DNA of 64,000 nt from Ktedonobacter racemifer DSM 44963 (GTDB lineage: Bacteria > Chloroflexota > Ktedonobacteria > Ktedonobacterales > Ktedonobacteraceae): positions 434,001-498,000 of the forward strand of contig NZ_ADVG01000004.1 in assembly GCF_000178855.1 (NCBI RefSeq). The letters are read 5' to 3'. Shown here piece by piece: positions 17,057 to 25,216 of the stretch. Position 1 is the first letter of the stretch, and each line of letters starts with the position of its first letter. The position numbers and the translations under genes are program-made. Under the pieces are notes generated by a model. It was not told the DNA's origin, ran no database searches, and was given only the letters and a program-made list of their open reading frames with translations.

Positions 17057-18534
17057 CTACAGTTGGAGTTAGGTGCTAGTATAGAAAGAGAGCAACCAAT
17101 CACCCAGCGAAAGAAGCAGGATCATGAACCACCAGGAAATCAAAGAGGAGGAAGAGGCCGCAGTGCGGTGGGCAGGATGCCTCGATGAAGTGCATGCACG
17201 TATCGCAGGGCGCTTTGCCCGCTCCGAACAGCGCCAGCGTGCGCGGGCGTATCTGCAAGGGTTGTTGCGTCCCATTGAGCGCAAAAATGGCTGGCAACTG
17301 GCAGAAGCAGCAGGAGAAGCCAATCCCTACGGCTACCAGGAACTGCTCAGTCGGGCACACTGGGATGCTGATGCGGTTCGCGACGACCTGCTGGACCTGG
17401 TGCGAGAGAAACTCGCTGATTGCACCGCCGTGGTCGTCATTGATGAAACGGGCTTTGTGAAAAAGGGCACCAAGTCGGTCGGAGTCGCTCCTCAATACAG
17501 CGGGACGGTGGGCAAGATTGGCAACTGCCAGATCGGCGTCTTCCTAGCCTACGCGAGTCCCAAGGGGCAGGTGTTGATGGATCGGGAGATCTATTTACCT
17601 CACGAATGGACTGATGATCGCCACCGCTGTGAGGAAGCAGGTGTGCCAGAGGAGATGGAGTTTGCCACCAAGCTTGTCCTGGCTCGCCGCATGCTCGAAC
17701 GGATGCTTGCCCATCACCTGCCCTGCGCCTGGGTAACTGCTGACAGCGTGTATGGAGCCGATTATCACCTGCGGCGCTTTCTCACCGAGCACCACATTCC
17801 TTACGTGCTGGCTGTCCCACCTCAGAATCAGATCCGGATGGGATTGGATGAAGGCTTTGCCTCCGTTGGGGTGGATGAGTGGTTCGCGCGCAAGCATTCT
17901 GGGCGTTGGTATCGACTCTCAGCCGGATGGGGATCGAAGGGACCTCGGTGGTTTGAATGGGCCTGGCGAAAAATGGATGCAGAGGTTCCCGATGGCTGGC
18001 AAGCCTGGATCGTGGTGCGACGTAGCCTCACCGATCCCACTGAGGTCGTCTATCATCGGGTGTGTGCCCCAAAACAGACCACGCTACAACAGATCGTGGA
18101 CGTAGCCGGCCAGCGCTGGAAGGTCGAAGAAGCCATCGAGCGAGCGAAAGGCGAGTGTGGACTCGATCAGTACGAAGTGCGTTCCTGGACCGGGTGGTAC
18201 CGGCATGTCACGCTCTCGCTTGTGGCCCAATTGTGTGCAACAATGATGGTCGAACAGGCCAATACCGCCCGGGAAAAAAAAGCGTGGGAACAGCAGTCCA
18301 GCCCAAGCAGTTTGCAGCAGTTCAAGTGCCAGAGAGGATTGGTTGTCCATTGATCCCTTACACCCTTCCAGAAGTGCTTCGCCTTGTCTGGTCGCTGGTG
18401 TGGCAACAGATCGTTCAACATGCTCAGGTGGTGGCCTGGTCTCTCTTTCGGCGGCACCATCAGGCGGTCGCTCAAGTTTACCATTACAAACGCCGTTTGG
18501 CTCTCAATACTTCCTAACTCCAACTGTAGTACTA
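17052..18534 (+). mobile_element. IS701-family element, copy 2
   Basis: Perfect 21-bp inverted repeats, TAGTACTACAGTTGGAGTTAG at 17052-17072 and its complement at 18514-18534; 1,483 bp. Flanking tetranucleotides CTAG (left) and CTAA (right) fit the YTAR target of the family, though they are not identical. The insertion cuts the 3' part of a minus-strand Ser/Thr kinase gene. Confidence 0.85.
17124..18517 (+). CDS. IS701-family transposase, -1 shift at A8 for the C-terminal domain
   Basis: Main frame 17124-18353 carries the DDE core: VVVIDETGFVKKGTKSVGV, ADSVYGADYHLRRFL, then EEAIERAKGECGLDQYEVRSW with the conserved WYRHVTLS. At 18274-18281 there is an A8 run read GAA-AAA-AAA, an in-frame A_AAA_AAA heptamer. 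A -1 slip moves into the frame that encodes PYTLPEVLRLVWSLVW and WSLFRRHHQAVAQVYHYKRR. That block is homologous to the end of copy 1, where an A7 run sits at the same protein position and needs the same shift. In related IS701 proteins this block is part of one reading frame. Two products (409 and about 464 residues) are likely. Confidence 0.75.
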
Positions 18535-19426
18535 ATGTTTTAGCCAGAGCTGTAGGTTGCAGATGAGATGCTAGAAGGGTATCAGGGGGAAGGGTTGCTG
18601 CTTGTGTCAGAGGAGTGCATAGTGCTTCGAGAAAGGCTGGAACGTCAGAGTAGCGCTCAGAGCGCTGCTTAGCCATAGCCTTAAGGATCGCCTCTTCGGT
18701 CGCGGCTGGTATCTCTGGATTGTGTTCTGTGGGTGCAACAGGCTGCTCGGTAAGATGCTTGAATCCCATTGAGAGGGCATCGGGCGCGGTAAAGGGGGGA
18801 CGGCCAGTCAAGAGTTCGTAGGCGATACATCCCAGCGCATACTGGTCACATTGCCTGCTAACATTCCCCTGGAATTGTTCTGGAGCCATGTAGGGTGGGG
18901 TACCACTCACATGTGTAAAGTGTTTCATACTCTCCTCTGAGAGCGTCACCGCGATGCCAAAGTCAGCCAGTAGTGCATTACTATCACTATCGAAAAGAAT
19001 ATTCTCAGGTTTGAGATCTCGGTGAATAATATTGCGCTGATGCGCGTAGTCGAGCCCCTGCCCAACATGTGAGAGAATGGTCAGCGCCTGTTCCAAAGGA
19101 AGCGGTGTCTGGCGGTGAAGTAAGTCGCGCAGTGAACCACCAGCAGCATAGTCGATAATCAAATAGGGCTGGCTTTGTAGAAAGCCAAAGTCAAGAACTC
19201 GGAGAATGTGGGAATGCTTTAACAGAGCGAGAAATTGTGCTTCCTGTTGGAACTGTTCGCGCTCTTTTTGAGTTCCGATGAAGGTGTGCAACAGTTTAAT
19301 AGCGACAATGTGTTCTTGAAGGTACTTGTGTTCCGCCTTGAAAACACTACCAAAGGCCCCACGATTTAATGCCATCGTGACACGGTAGTTCCCTATCTCT
19401 TGTCCAATAAGAGTCTGCTCATCCAT
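18535..19426 (-). pseudogene. PknB-type Ser/Thr protein kinase, C-terminus cut by IS701
   Basis: Complete-looking kinase domain: Gly loop NRGAFGSVFKAEH, VAIKLL (K44), HRDLKPENIL (D137), DFG (D155), and APE in GTPPYMAPEQ, ending about residue 265. About 30 more residues follow before the sequence enters the right end of the IS701 element (LASHLQPTALAKTL). The expected rest (linker, membrane helix, sensor) is missing and was not found beyond the IS. The kinase core could still be translated into the IS. Start MDEQTLIGQEIG (19426) fits the family; an ATG nine codons upstream is possible. Confidence 0.75.
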
Positions 19427-19453
19427 AAACAGGTTTGTACCTCGATCTGCCAT

Positions 19454-19791
19454 ATTTGAGCTAGTGAAGCTTTGTCAATAGCAGTTTTTTAAGTTTTAGC
19501 CCATCACATAATGATGATAGGTGTCGTCTGTCCGATTTAAAGGCGCATTTCTGCCAGGATTATTGCCCAGGATTGGCTCTGATGGCTGGGCGAGACAATT
19601 TCTGGATAAAATCTCTGTCTCATAATGTGACGTGGTAACATAGCTCATCTTTCAAAGGGCTCCGAAGCTCTGACGAAATGGATTGTTTCGTCACCATAAA
19701 ATGGCGCGCATCTCTTGAAAGCCGCATCTGAAGCCACACGAGTTTTGCCAGGATAACATGGCACAGAACCCCAAAAAACAGATGGGTTTCT
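19454..19791. other. Intergenic region
   Basis: No gene. Contains short dyads (ATTTCTG/CAGAAAT, GACGAAA...TTTCGTC at about 19674-19690) and the upstream region of the kinase gene. Confidence 0.6.
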
Positions 19792-19842
19792 GAGCAAAAG
19801 CGGCCCTTGCTGGGGGGAGCTCAGCAAGGGCCGCTTTTGCTC
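19792..19842. terminator. Strong bidirectional terminator hairpin
   Basis: Perfect 20-bp stem (19792-19811 with 19823-19842), 11-nt loop, AAAAGCGG/CCGCTTTT inside. It lies 21 bases beyond the stop of the response regulator and closes the minus-strand transcript of the ABC/two-component block. Confidence 0.85.
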
Positions 19843-19863
19843 GTTTCTCGGCTCACCCCGCAT

Positions 19864-20514
19864 TTAGCTTCCCATCAATCCCTGGCGCCAGGCAAAGATG
19901 GCGGCCTGCGTGCGGTCGACGAGATGCAGCTTGCCGAGGATGTTGCGGACGTGGCTTTTCACCGTCTTTTCGCTGAGGACGAGCCGATCGGCGATCGCGG
20001 CGTTGCTCAGCCCCTCGGCGATCAGGCGCAGTACTTCCCGCTCGCGCTCACTCAGTTGGGCGAAGCTCGCCATGTCAGGATGCGACGCGCCATCCAGCTC
20101 CTGCACGACGCGTGCGGCGATGTGGGGATGCATCACGACCTCGCCACACGCCGCTTTGCGGATCGCGTCGGCCAGATCGGGCAGGCCGATGTCTTTGAGC
20201 AAATAGGAGAGCGCGCCGGCACGGATGGCGGGAAAGATATGCTCGTCCTCATGATACGAGGTCAGCACGATGACCTGGGAGCCGGGGCTTTTCTGCTTCA
20301 CCAGCCGGGTCGCCTGCACACCGTCCATGCCGGGCATCACCAGATCCATCAGCACGACGTCGGGGGCCAGGTCAGTTGCCAGCAACACCGCTTCGCCGCC
20401 GGAGCCAGCCTCGCCCACGACGGCGAAATCCGGTTGCGCTTCGAGGAATGCCTGCACGCCGCGCCGCACGACCGCATGATCATCGACAATCAAGATGGTG
20501 ATGGGATCGCTCAT
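19864..20514 (-). CDS. NarL/FixJ-type response regulator
   Basis: Cytosolic DNA-binding regulator, 216 residues. The receiver domain has the acidic pair DD in ILIVDDHAVV, phospho-acceptor D57 in VVLMDLVMPGMDG, T85 and K107 (SYLLKDIG). The C-terminal LuxR/GerE helix-turn-helix reads LSEREREVLRLIAEGLSNAA and SEKTVKSHVRNILGKLHLVD. Its ATG overlaps the histidine-kinase stop (ATGA, 20511-20514), so the two are translationally coupled partners. Probable target: the adjacent ABC exporter operon. Confidence 0.95.
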   Translation of the reverse strand: MSDPITILIVDDHAVVRRGVQAFLEAQPDFAVVGEAGSGGEAVLLATDLAPDVVLMDLVMPGMDGVQATRLVKQKSPGSQVIVLTSYHEDEHIFPAIRAGALSYLLKDIGLPDLADAIRKAACGEVVMHPHIAARVVQELDGASHPDMASFAQLSEREREVLRLIAEGLSNAAIADRLVLSEKTVKSHVRNILGKLHLVDRTQAAIFAWRQGLMGS

Positions 20515-21626
20515 CGTGTCGCCTCCTGGGTCGGCTTCGAAGCTGAGTGCAGCGGGATCGTGGCCTCCACCGTCGTCGCGCCCGCTGCGCTGGAGATAGT
20601 CAGCGCGCCGTCATGGGCAGCTACTCGCTCGTGCATGCTGGCTAACCCCACGCCGCGCCCGCTGGCACGGGCCACGTCGAAACCGGTGCCGTCGTCGACG
20701 ATGGTCAGGCGCACCTGCGCACCATCCCACGCGAGTTGGATGGTGACGTGCGCGGCTCCGCTGTGGTGCGCGATGTTGGTGAGCGCTTCCTGCGCGACGC
20801 GAAAGAGCGCCTCCTCGCTGTCGAGCGCGATGGCCCGCTCGCCTTGGACCTGCATGGCAACGGCGATGCCCATGCGGCGCGACCACTCCTCGGCATAATC
20901 GCGCAGGACGACGGCCAGCCCTTTATCTTCCAGGCGGGCCGGGCGCAACTCACGGATGACCGCGGTCAATTCCTGGCGGGTCTGCTTGGCCAGCGCCTCG
21001 GCTTCGGCGAGATAGGTCTGCGCAGGCCCCGTATCCGGCGGCAGATACGTGCGCGCCGCGCCGACCAGCAGGGCGGTGGCGAAGACATTTTGCTTGATGG
21101 AATCATGCAGATCGCGCGCCAGCCGGTTGCGCTCCTCGATTACCGCAAGCTCCTCGCGCGCCGCCAGCAGAGTGTGGAGTTGTTCGGCCATGTCGTTGAG
21201 GTCCTGCCCCAGCTGGCCGATTTCATCGCGGGAGGGATCACGCACCTCGACCGCAAACTCCCCTTTGCTCCAGGCTTGCGCCGCCTGGGTGATCCGGTGC
21301 AGGCGGTGGGTGACGTTGCGCATGATCAGCAGGCCGGTTAGCGTGCCGACTACGCTGGCGATCAGGATGAAATACAGACTCCCGCCCTGCAAGTGATTCC
21401 AAAAGATGCTGAGAAACAGGGAGACGCCAGAGGGCGTGGGCGAACTGGGGGGCGAGAAGCCAGAAGGTGAGGGGTGAACGGTGATGTTCCCCTGCTGATA
21501 ACCTTGAAAGCTGGCAGGAAGGGTGATGGCGACTTCAATGATGACGGCTGCCAGCAAAGTGACGAGCAAGTAGGAACCCGTCAACCGCCAATAGAGTCCC
21601 CCAAAACGTTTGCGTAGACTTTGCAT
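20511..21626 (-). CDS. NarL-family sensor histidine kinase
   Basis: Inner-membrane sensor, 371 residues. Membrane helix 1 (about 17-38), a short 40-residue outer loop rich in Ser/Pro, helix 2 (about 82-102), and HAMP (about 105-155). A HisKA_3 dimerisation box reads RLARDLHDSIKQNVFA with phospho-acceptor H174. The HATPase has EALTNIAHHSGA, DDGTGFD and GRGVGLASMHERV. The start at 21626 is chosen for GGAGGAGA just upstream; the longer open frame back to 21968 runs antisense through the permease gene and is not real. The tiny outer loop suggests membrane or protein-partner sensing, as in BceS/LiaS-like kinases next to ABC exporters. Confidence 0.9.
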   Translation of the reverse strand: MQSLRKRFGGLYWRLTGSYLLVTLLAAVIIEVAITLPASFQGYQQGNITVHPSPSGFSPPSSPTPSGVSLFLSIFWNHLQGGSLYFILIASVVGTLTGLLIMRNVTHRLHRITQAAQAWSKGEFAVEVRDPSRDEIGQLGQDLNDMAEQLHTLLAAREELAVIEERNRLARDLHDSIKQNVFATALLVGAARTYLPPDTGPAQTYLAEAEALAKQTRQELTAVIRELRPARLEDKGLAVVLRDYAEEWSRRMGIAVAMQVQGERAIALDSEEALFRVAQEALTNIAHHSGAAHVTIQLAWDGAQVRLTIVDDGTGFDVARASGRGVGLASMHERVAAHDGALTISSAAGATTVEATIPLHSASKPTQEATR

Positions 21627-21766
21627 GTCACTTCTCCTCCGCATAATCATACCGCACCGCTCCTCCCGGCGCGGGCTCAGAAACTCTCGAAAGACGCGAG
21701 TAGTATACCATACGAGGCAAACCGGGAGCAGCGCGTCCGGACGCTCTGCCCTGCTCCCGATGGCCG

Positions 21767-24190
21767 CTACTCGTAGCGCAGCATATCGGCGATGCGCACG
21801 CGCGAAGCCCGCAGCGCCGGAATGATGCTCGCCAGTGTCGAGATGATGAGTACGGCTGCCAGCATGACGACCAGGGCTGAAGGGGCGATGAGGAAATCCA
21901 CTCGGAACACCAGCTTGCTCATCACCTGGATGAACCCATAGGCCAGCGGAAGCCCCAGCAGCGCGCAAAGCCCCCAGGCGATGCCGCCCAAGGCCAGCCC
22001 TTCGACCCAGAAGACGCGCGCCACTCGCCAGTCGGAGGCTCCCATCGCACGCAGCAGGCCGATCTCGCGCCGCCGTTCCAGCACCGAGGCCGCCAGCGCG
22101 TTTGCCAGTCCCAGGATGCCCACCGCCCCCACGATCAGCGCCACGCTGTAGAGCAGGACATAGAAGATCAACCAGCTCTGCTGGCGGCGCTGGACCTCCT
22201 GCTGTCTGGTGTGAACCAATCCTCCATTCACATGCCCTCCATTCGCATTGCCTGCATTGACCAGTTGATCGACCTGCCTGGTGAGGGCATCCACGGCACC
22301 TGGCGCATGGTCCCGCGCCTGAATCAGCAGTTCCGGTGTCAAATCGGCGGGGTCGCCGAACAAGTGATTGGCGTTCTCCACCGAGGTAATCACTGTGCCA
22401 ATTTGTCCAAGACCATCCATCGGCTGATGAATGATGCCGATAATGGTCCAGGTGGCCTGATTCCCTGGTGTGGGCTGACCATTGAAATACTGAACACTCG
22501 AAAGGGTCAGGGTATCGCCCACGTGCAAGCCCGTTGCCGTGGCCGCCTCTTCGTTGATCAGGGCCGCATTTGTGTCACCGGGAGAGAGCCAGCGCCCGCT
22601 GATGAGCTGCGGGGAATAGAGTTTGGTATCCGGCTGAAAGCCCAGCAGGAGCATTTGCCCCCATTGGCTCTCTGCCCCCTCCGCTTCTCGGTAGCGTTCC
22701 ACCAGTCCGACATTAGGCAACGCGCTGATCTGCGAGACCAGTGGCGCGTTTTGCGCGTAGATCTGCGCCGAGACATCGTAATGATAGGGAGTGAACGCAT
22801 TCGCGGTGGTCTGGTTGGTGGCAGCGGTGGCCGTTTGGACCACCAGGAAGGTGGTCCCTGCCAGCGTCAATGTCAGCAGAGTCAGCGCCGCCCGCCAGCG
22901 TTTGCGGAAGACCCCGCGCAGTCCCAGCCAGGTCGTCTGCGAGACCCAGGGCATTTGCTGTGCCAGCCTGGCGCGGCGATTGCCAGCCCGCCCGGCGCTG
23001 ATGCCATAGGCGGAAAGCGCCTCGCGCACGGTGATGCGCGTGCCGATCCACAGCGGCACGAGGGCTGAAAGCAGCGGCACACCAAAGCCAACCGCCAGGC
23101 CAAGGATGATGATCCAGGGGAAGACGGTAAAGGGACCCACAGCGAGCGAACTGGCGCTGGCAAGGGAGGATGCCAGCGGATACCCCAGAAGGAGCCCGAG
23201 CGCGATGGCGGGCAAGGTTGCAGCCGCGCTGTAGATCACCACCGAGAGCAGGTAGCCGCGCAGAATGGTGCCGCGCGTCCCGCCCACGGCTTTCAGCGTG
23301 CCGATGATCGGCGTCTGCTCGGTAATGAGCGTGATGATGGTGTTAAGAATGAGAAGCGCGCTCAACATCACCGCCAGGATGGATAACATCAGCAGCAGTG
23401 TAAAGACGCCGTTGGCGGTACGGATATTTGCCTGGTTGAATGGCTGGTTGATCGTTTCGCTCAGGACAGCCACGCCTTTCGCCCGCAGCACACGCGCCAG
23501 CGCGTCCTCCGTTGTAATCACCTGGCTGATGTTCTGGACCTTGACCGCAACTTCTTGCCGTACCTGCGGCCCCTGGCTGCCCGGCGCGGGCACAAAGGAC
23601 CCAAATGCCTGCGTGATGGCGGCCTCGCTCATATACCCGCGCGCCGTGCCGCTGTCCGCCGGATTTGCCAACCCCTGGGTGCGCGCAAAGCCCACGACGC
23701 GCAACATGGTGGTAGTCTGGCCAGTGTCCACGGTAACCGTATCGCCAAGGGAAACACTCTGTAACTCCTGGTCTCCATATTCCAGCACAACCTCACCCAC
23801 GCCTGGGTAGCGCCCACTCGTCAGTTGAAACGGCGTGATGGGAGCGTGGTACAAGTCAGGAAAGCTGACAAGCGTGATGGGCACGTGTCCGGGCGTGGCG
23901 CTGACGTGCCACTGCGTCGCAAATACCGCTTGCATTTGCACCGCTCGCACGTTCGCAACGGCGGAAAGCTGCGGGGTCAGCGCCGGGTCAAGCTGATTCA
24001 CCTGGAGCGTAATATCTGGAGAGTTGACGGCGGTGCCTGTGCTGTAGGTAAAGGCGGACAGGAGGGTCTGCTGAATGAACGTGATGCCCACGAGGCCCAG
24101 CACGCCGATGAAGATGCCCAGCACGACCATCAGCGTTCGCCCCTTGCGCCGCGTCACATCCGCAAATGACTTTTTCAGGCTGGCGCTCAT
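21767..24190 (-). CDS. ABC transporter permease, FtsX/MacB-like double unit
   Basis: 807-residue inner-membrane permease. An N-terminal helix (TLMVVLGIFIGVLGLVGITF) is followed by a MacB-type periplasmic/outer domain and a three-helix FtsX unit (about residues 260-390). A second copy of the arrangement follows, ending in a final FtsX unit (YVLLYSVALIVGAVGILGLA, ERRREIGLLRAMGAS, and last helices). The ATG at 24190 overlaps the ATPase stop (ATGA); the in-frame GTG six bases before is less likely. Such permeases export lipids, peptides or lipoproteins, or act mechanically in cell-wall control. Substrate unknown. Confidence 0.9.
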   Translation of the reverse strand: MSASLKKSFADVTRRKGRTLMVVLGIFIGVLGLVGITFIQQTLLSAFTYSTGTAVNSPDITLQVNQLDPALTPQLSAVANVRAVQMQAVFATQWHVSATPGHVPITLVSFPDLYHAPITPFQLTSGRYPGVGEVVLEYGDQELQSVSLGDTVTVDTGQTTTMLRVVGFARTQGLANPADSGTARGYMSEAAITQAFGSFVPAPGSQGPQVRQEVAVKVQNISQVITTEDALARVLRAKGVAVLSETINQPFNQANIRTANGVFTLLLMLSILAVMLSALLILNTIITLITEQTPIIGTLKAVGGTRGTILRGYLLSVVIYSAAATLPAIALGLLLGYPLASSLASASSLAVGPFTVFPWIIILGLAVGFGVPLLSALVPLWIGTRITVREALSAYGISAGRAGNRRARLAQQMPWVSQTTWLGLRGVFRKRWRAALTLLTLTLAGTTFLVVQTATAATNQTTANAFTPYHYDVSAQIYAQNAPLVSQISALPNVGLVERYREAEGAESQWGQMLLLGFQPDTKLYSPQLISGRWLSPGDTNAALINEEAATATGLHVGDTLTLSSVQYFNGQPTPGNQATWTIIGIIHQPMDGLGQIGTVITSVENANHLFGDPADLTPELLIQARDHAPGAVDALTRQVDQLVNAGNANGGHVNGGLVHTRQQEVQRRQQSWLIFYVLLYSVALIVGAVGILGLANALAASVLERRREIGLLRAMGASDWRVARVFWVEGLALGGIAWGLCALLGLPLAYGFIQVMSKLVFRVDFLIAPSALVVMLAAVLIISTLASIIPALRASRVRIADMLRYE

Positions 24191-24984
24191 GACCACACCT
24201 CCGGCGAAGCAGCAAGCAGCGCTTGCGCGCCGTGCTGTCCAACGATGCGTCCATCGAGCAGATCAATACGCGCCTGGGCGCGGGCCGCGAGGTTGGGATC
24301 ATGGGTGACATAGATCACGGTTTTGCCGACCTCGGTCAAGCTCGCCAATGTGTCAAAGACACCATGCGCCGTCCGCGAATCCAGATTGCCGGTCGGCTCG
24401 TCGGCAACGAGGATAGGCGGATCGTTGGCCAGCGCCCGCGCCATCGCGACGCGCTGCTGCTGCCCGCCGGAAAGCTCGCTGGGCAACCGATGGGGAAAGG
24501 CGCCCAGGTCCACCGTTTCCAGGCACATCTGCGCCCGCTCACGCCAGGCCCGGCGGGGGAGCCCGCCACCTTTGCCCAATTCCAGAGCCAGCAAGACATT
24601 CTCCAGCGCGGTGAGGGTGGGGACCAATTGGAAAAATTGAAAAATGATCCCCACGTGCTGTCCGCGCCAGCGCGCCAGGGCGTTCTCGGAGCTTCCGCTC
24701 AGTTCCTCGGCGCCGAAGAGCACGCGCCCGCTGCTTGGGCGGTCGATGCCCGTCAGCAGGTGGAGTAGGGTTGATTTGCCGCTGCCCGATGGCCCATTGA
24801 TGACAAACAAACTCTGCGCAGGCACGCTGAACGTCACATCATTGAGGATGACGGTTTTCTGGGTGCGGGTCGCGATGATCCGCGACAGATGCTCCACACG
24901 GATCAACGGGCTGCCTTGCGGGAATGGTGCAGATGGTCTCGATGTGGTCGTCTGTCCCAGGGACGATTTCCTTCTCTGTAGCAT
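24187..24984 (-). CDS. ABC transporter ATP-binding protein (LolD/MacB type)
   Basis: 265 residues. Walker A GPSGSGKST (residues 64-72), Q-loop IIFQFFQLVPTLTALENV, signature LSGGQQQRVAMARAL, Walker B ILVADEPTGNLD, and switch His in VIYVTHDPN. First gene of the four-gene minus-strand block (ATPase, permease, histidine kinase, response regulator). Start ATG 24984 is preferred because GAAGGAGA lies just upstream; the extra 29 residues of the longer frame cross a palindromic repeat. It powers the FtsX-type permease encoded next. Confidence 0.92.
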   Translation of the reverse strand: MLQRRKSSLGQTTTSRPSAPFPQGSPLIRVEHLSRIIATRTQKTVILNDVTFSVPAQSLFVINGPSGSGKSTLLHLLTGIDRPSSGRVLFGAEELSGSSENALARWRGQHVGIIFQFFQLVPTLTALENVLLALELGKGGGLPRRAWRERAQMCLETVDLGAFPHRLPSELSGGQQQRVAMARALANDPPILVADEPTGNLDSRTAHGVFDTLASLTEVGKTVIYVTHDPNLAARAQARIDLLDGRIVGQHGAQALLAASPEVWS

Positions 24985-25015
24985 ATACGATCTCCTTCGG
25001 GGTGGCCTCACCCCT

Positions 25016-25041
25016 GGCCCCTCTCCATTGCGATGGAAAGG
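25016..25041. repeat. REP-like GC-rich hairpin upstream of the ABC operon
   Basis: CCCCTCTCCAT pairs with ATGGAAAGGGG around a 4-base loop with one mismatch. Part of a stretch (CCTCACCCCTGGCCCCTC) typical of dispersed intergenic palindromes in Chloroflexota-like genomes. It lies in the promoter region of the ABC operon. Confidence 0.5.
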
Positions 25042-25216
25042 GGAACCATGTGGCATAATCGAGGAAACCATGCGGTTTCCTCACTCAAAGCATGCCTGAT
25101 GTCAGGAGATCCGTCATCAGTCTTAGGGCGGAACGCGCTCAGTCTGTAGGCTGAAAATGGGTGCGTTGCAAGCACGATTGGCTTGTCTCTGCCACGCGCG
25201 GGGGTTCCCTCTGCTT

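Noticed and set aside
17052..18534. IS701 copy 2 as a dead pseudogene because of its frameshift
   Set aside because: The shift is at an A_AAA_AAA heptamer, the ends are perfect, and copy 1 conserves the same shift, so slippage expression is the better reading.
19807..20898. 363-codon plus-strand frame rich in His/Asp/Gly
   Set aside because: Antisense shadow of the response regulator and histidine kinase.
21627..21968. N-terminal extension of the histidine kinase
   Set aside because: Overlaps the permease 3' end in antisense register; a strong GGAGGA RBS fits the shorter start at 21626.
22211..23068. 285-codon plus-strand frame
   Set aside because: Antisense to the ABC permease; composition typical of a GC-rich shadow.
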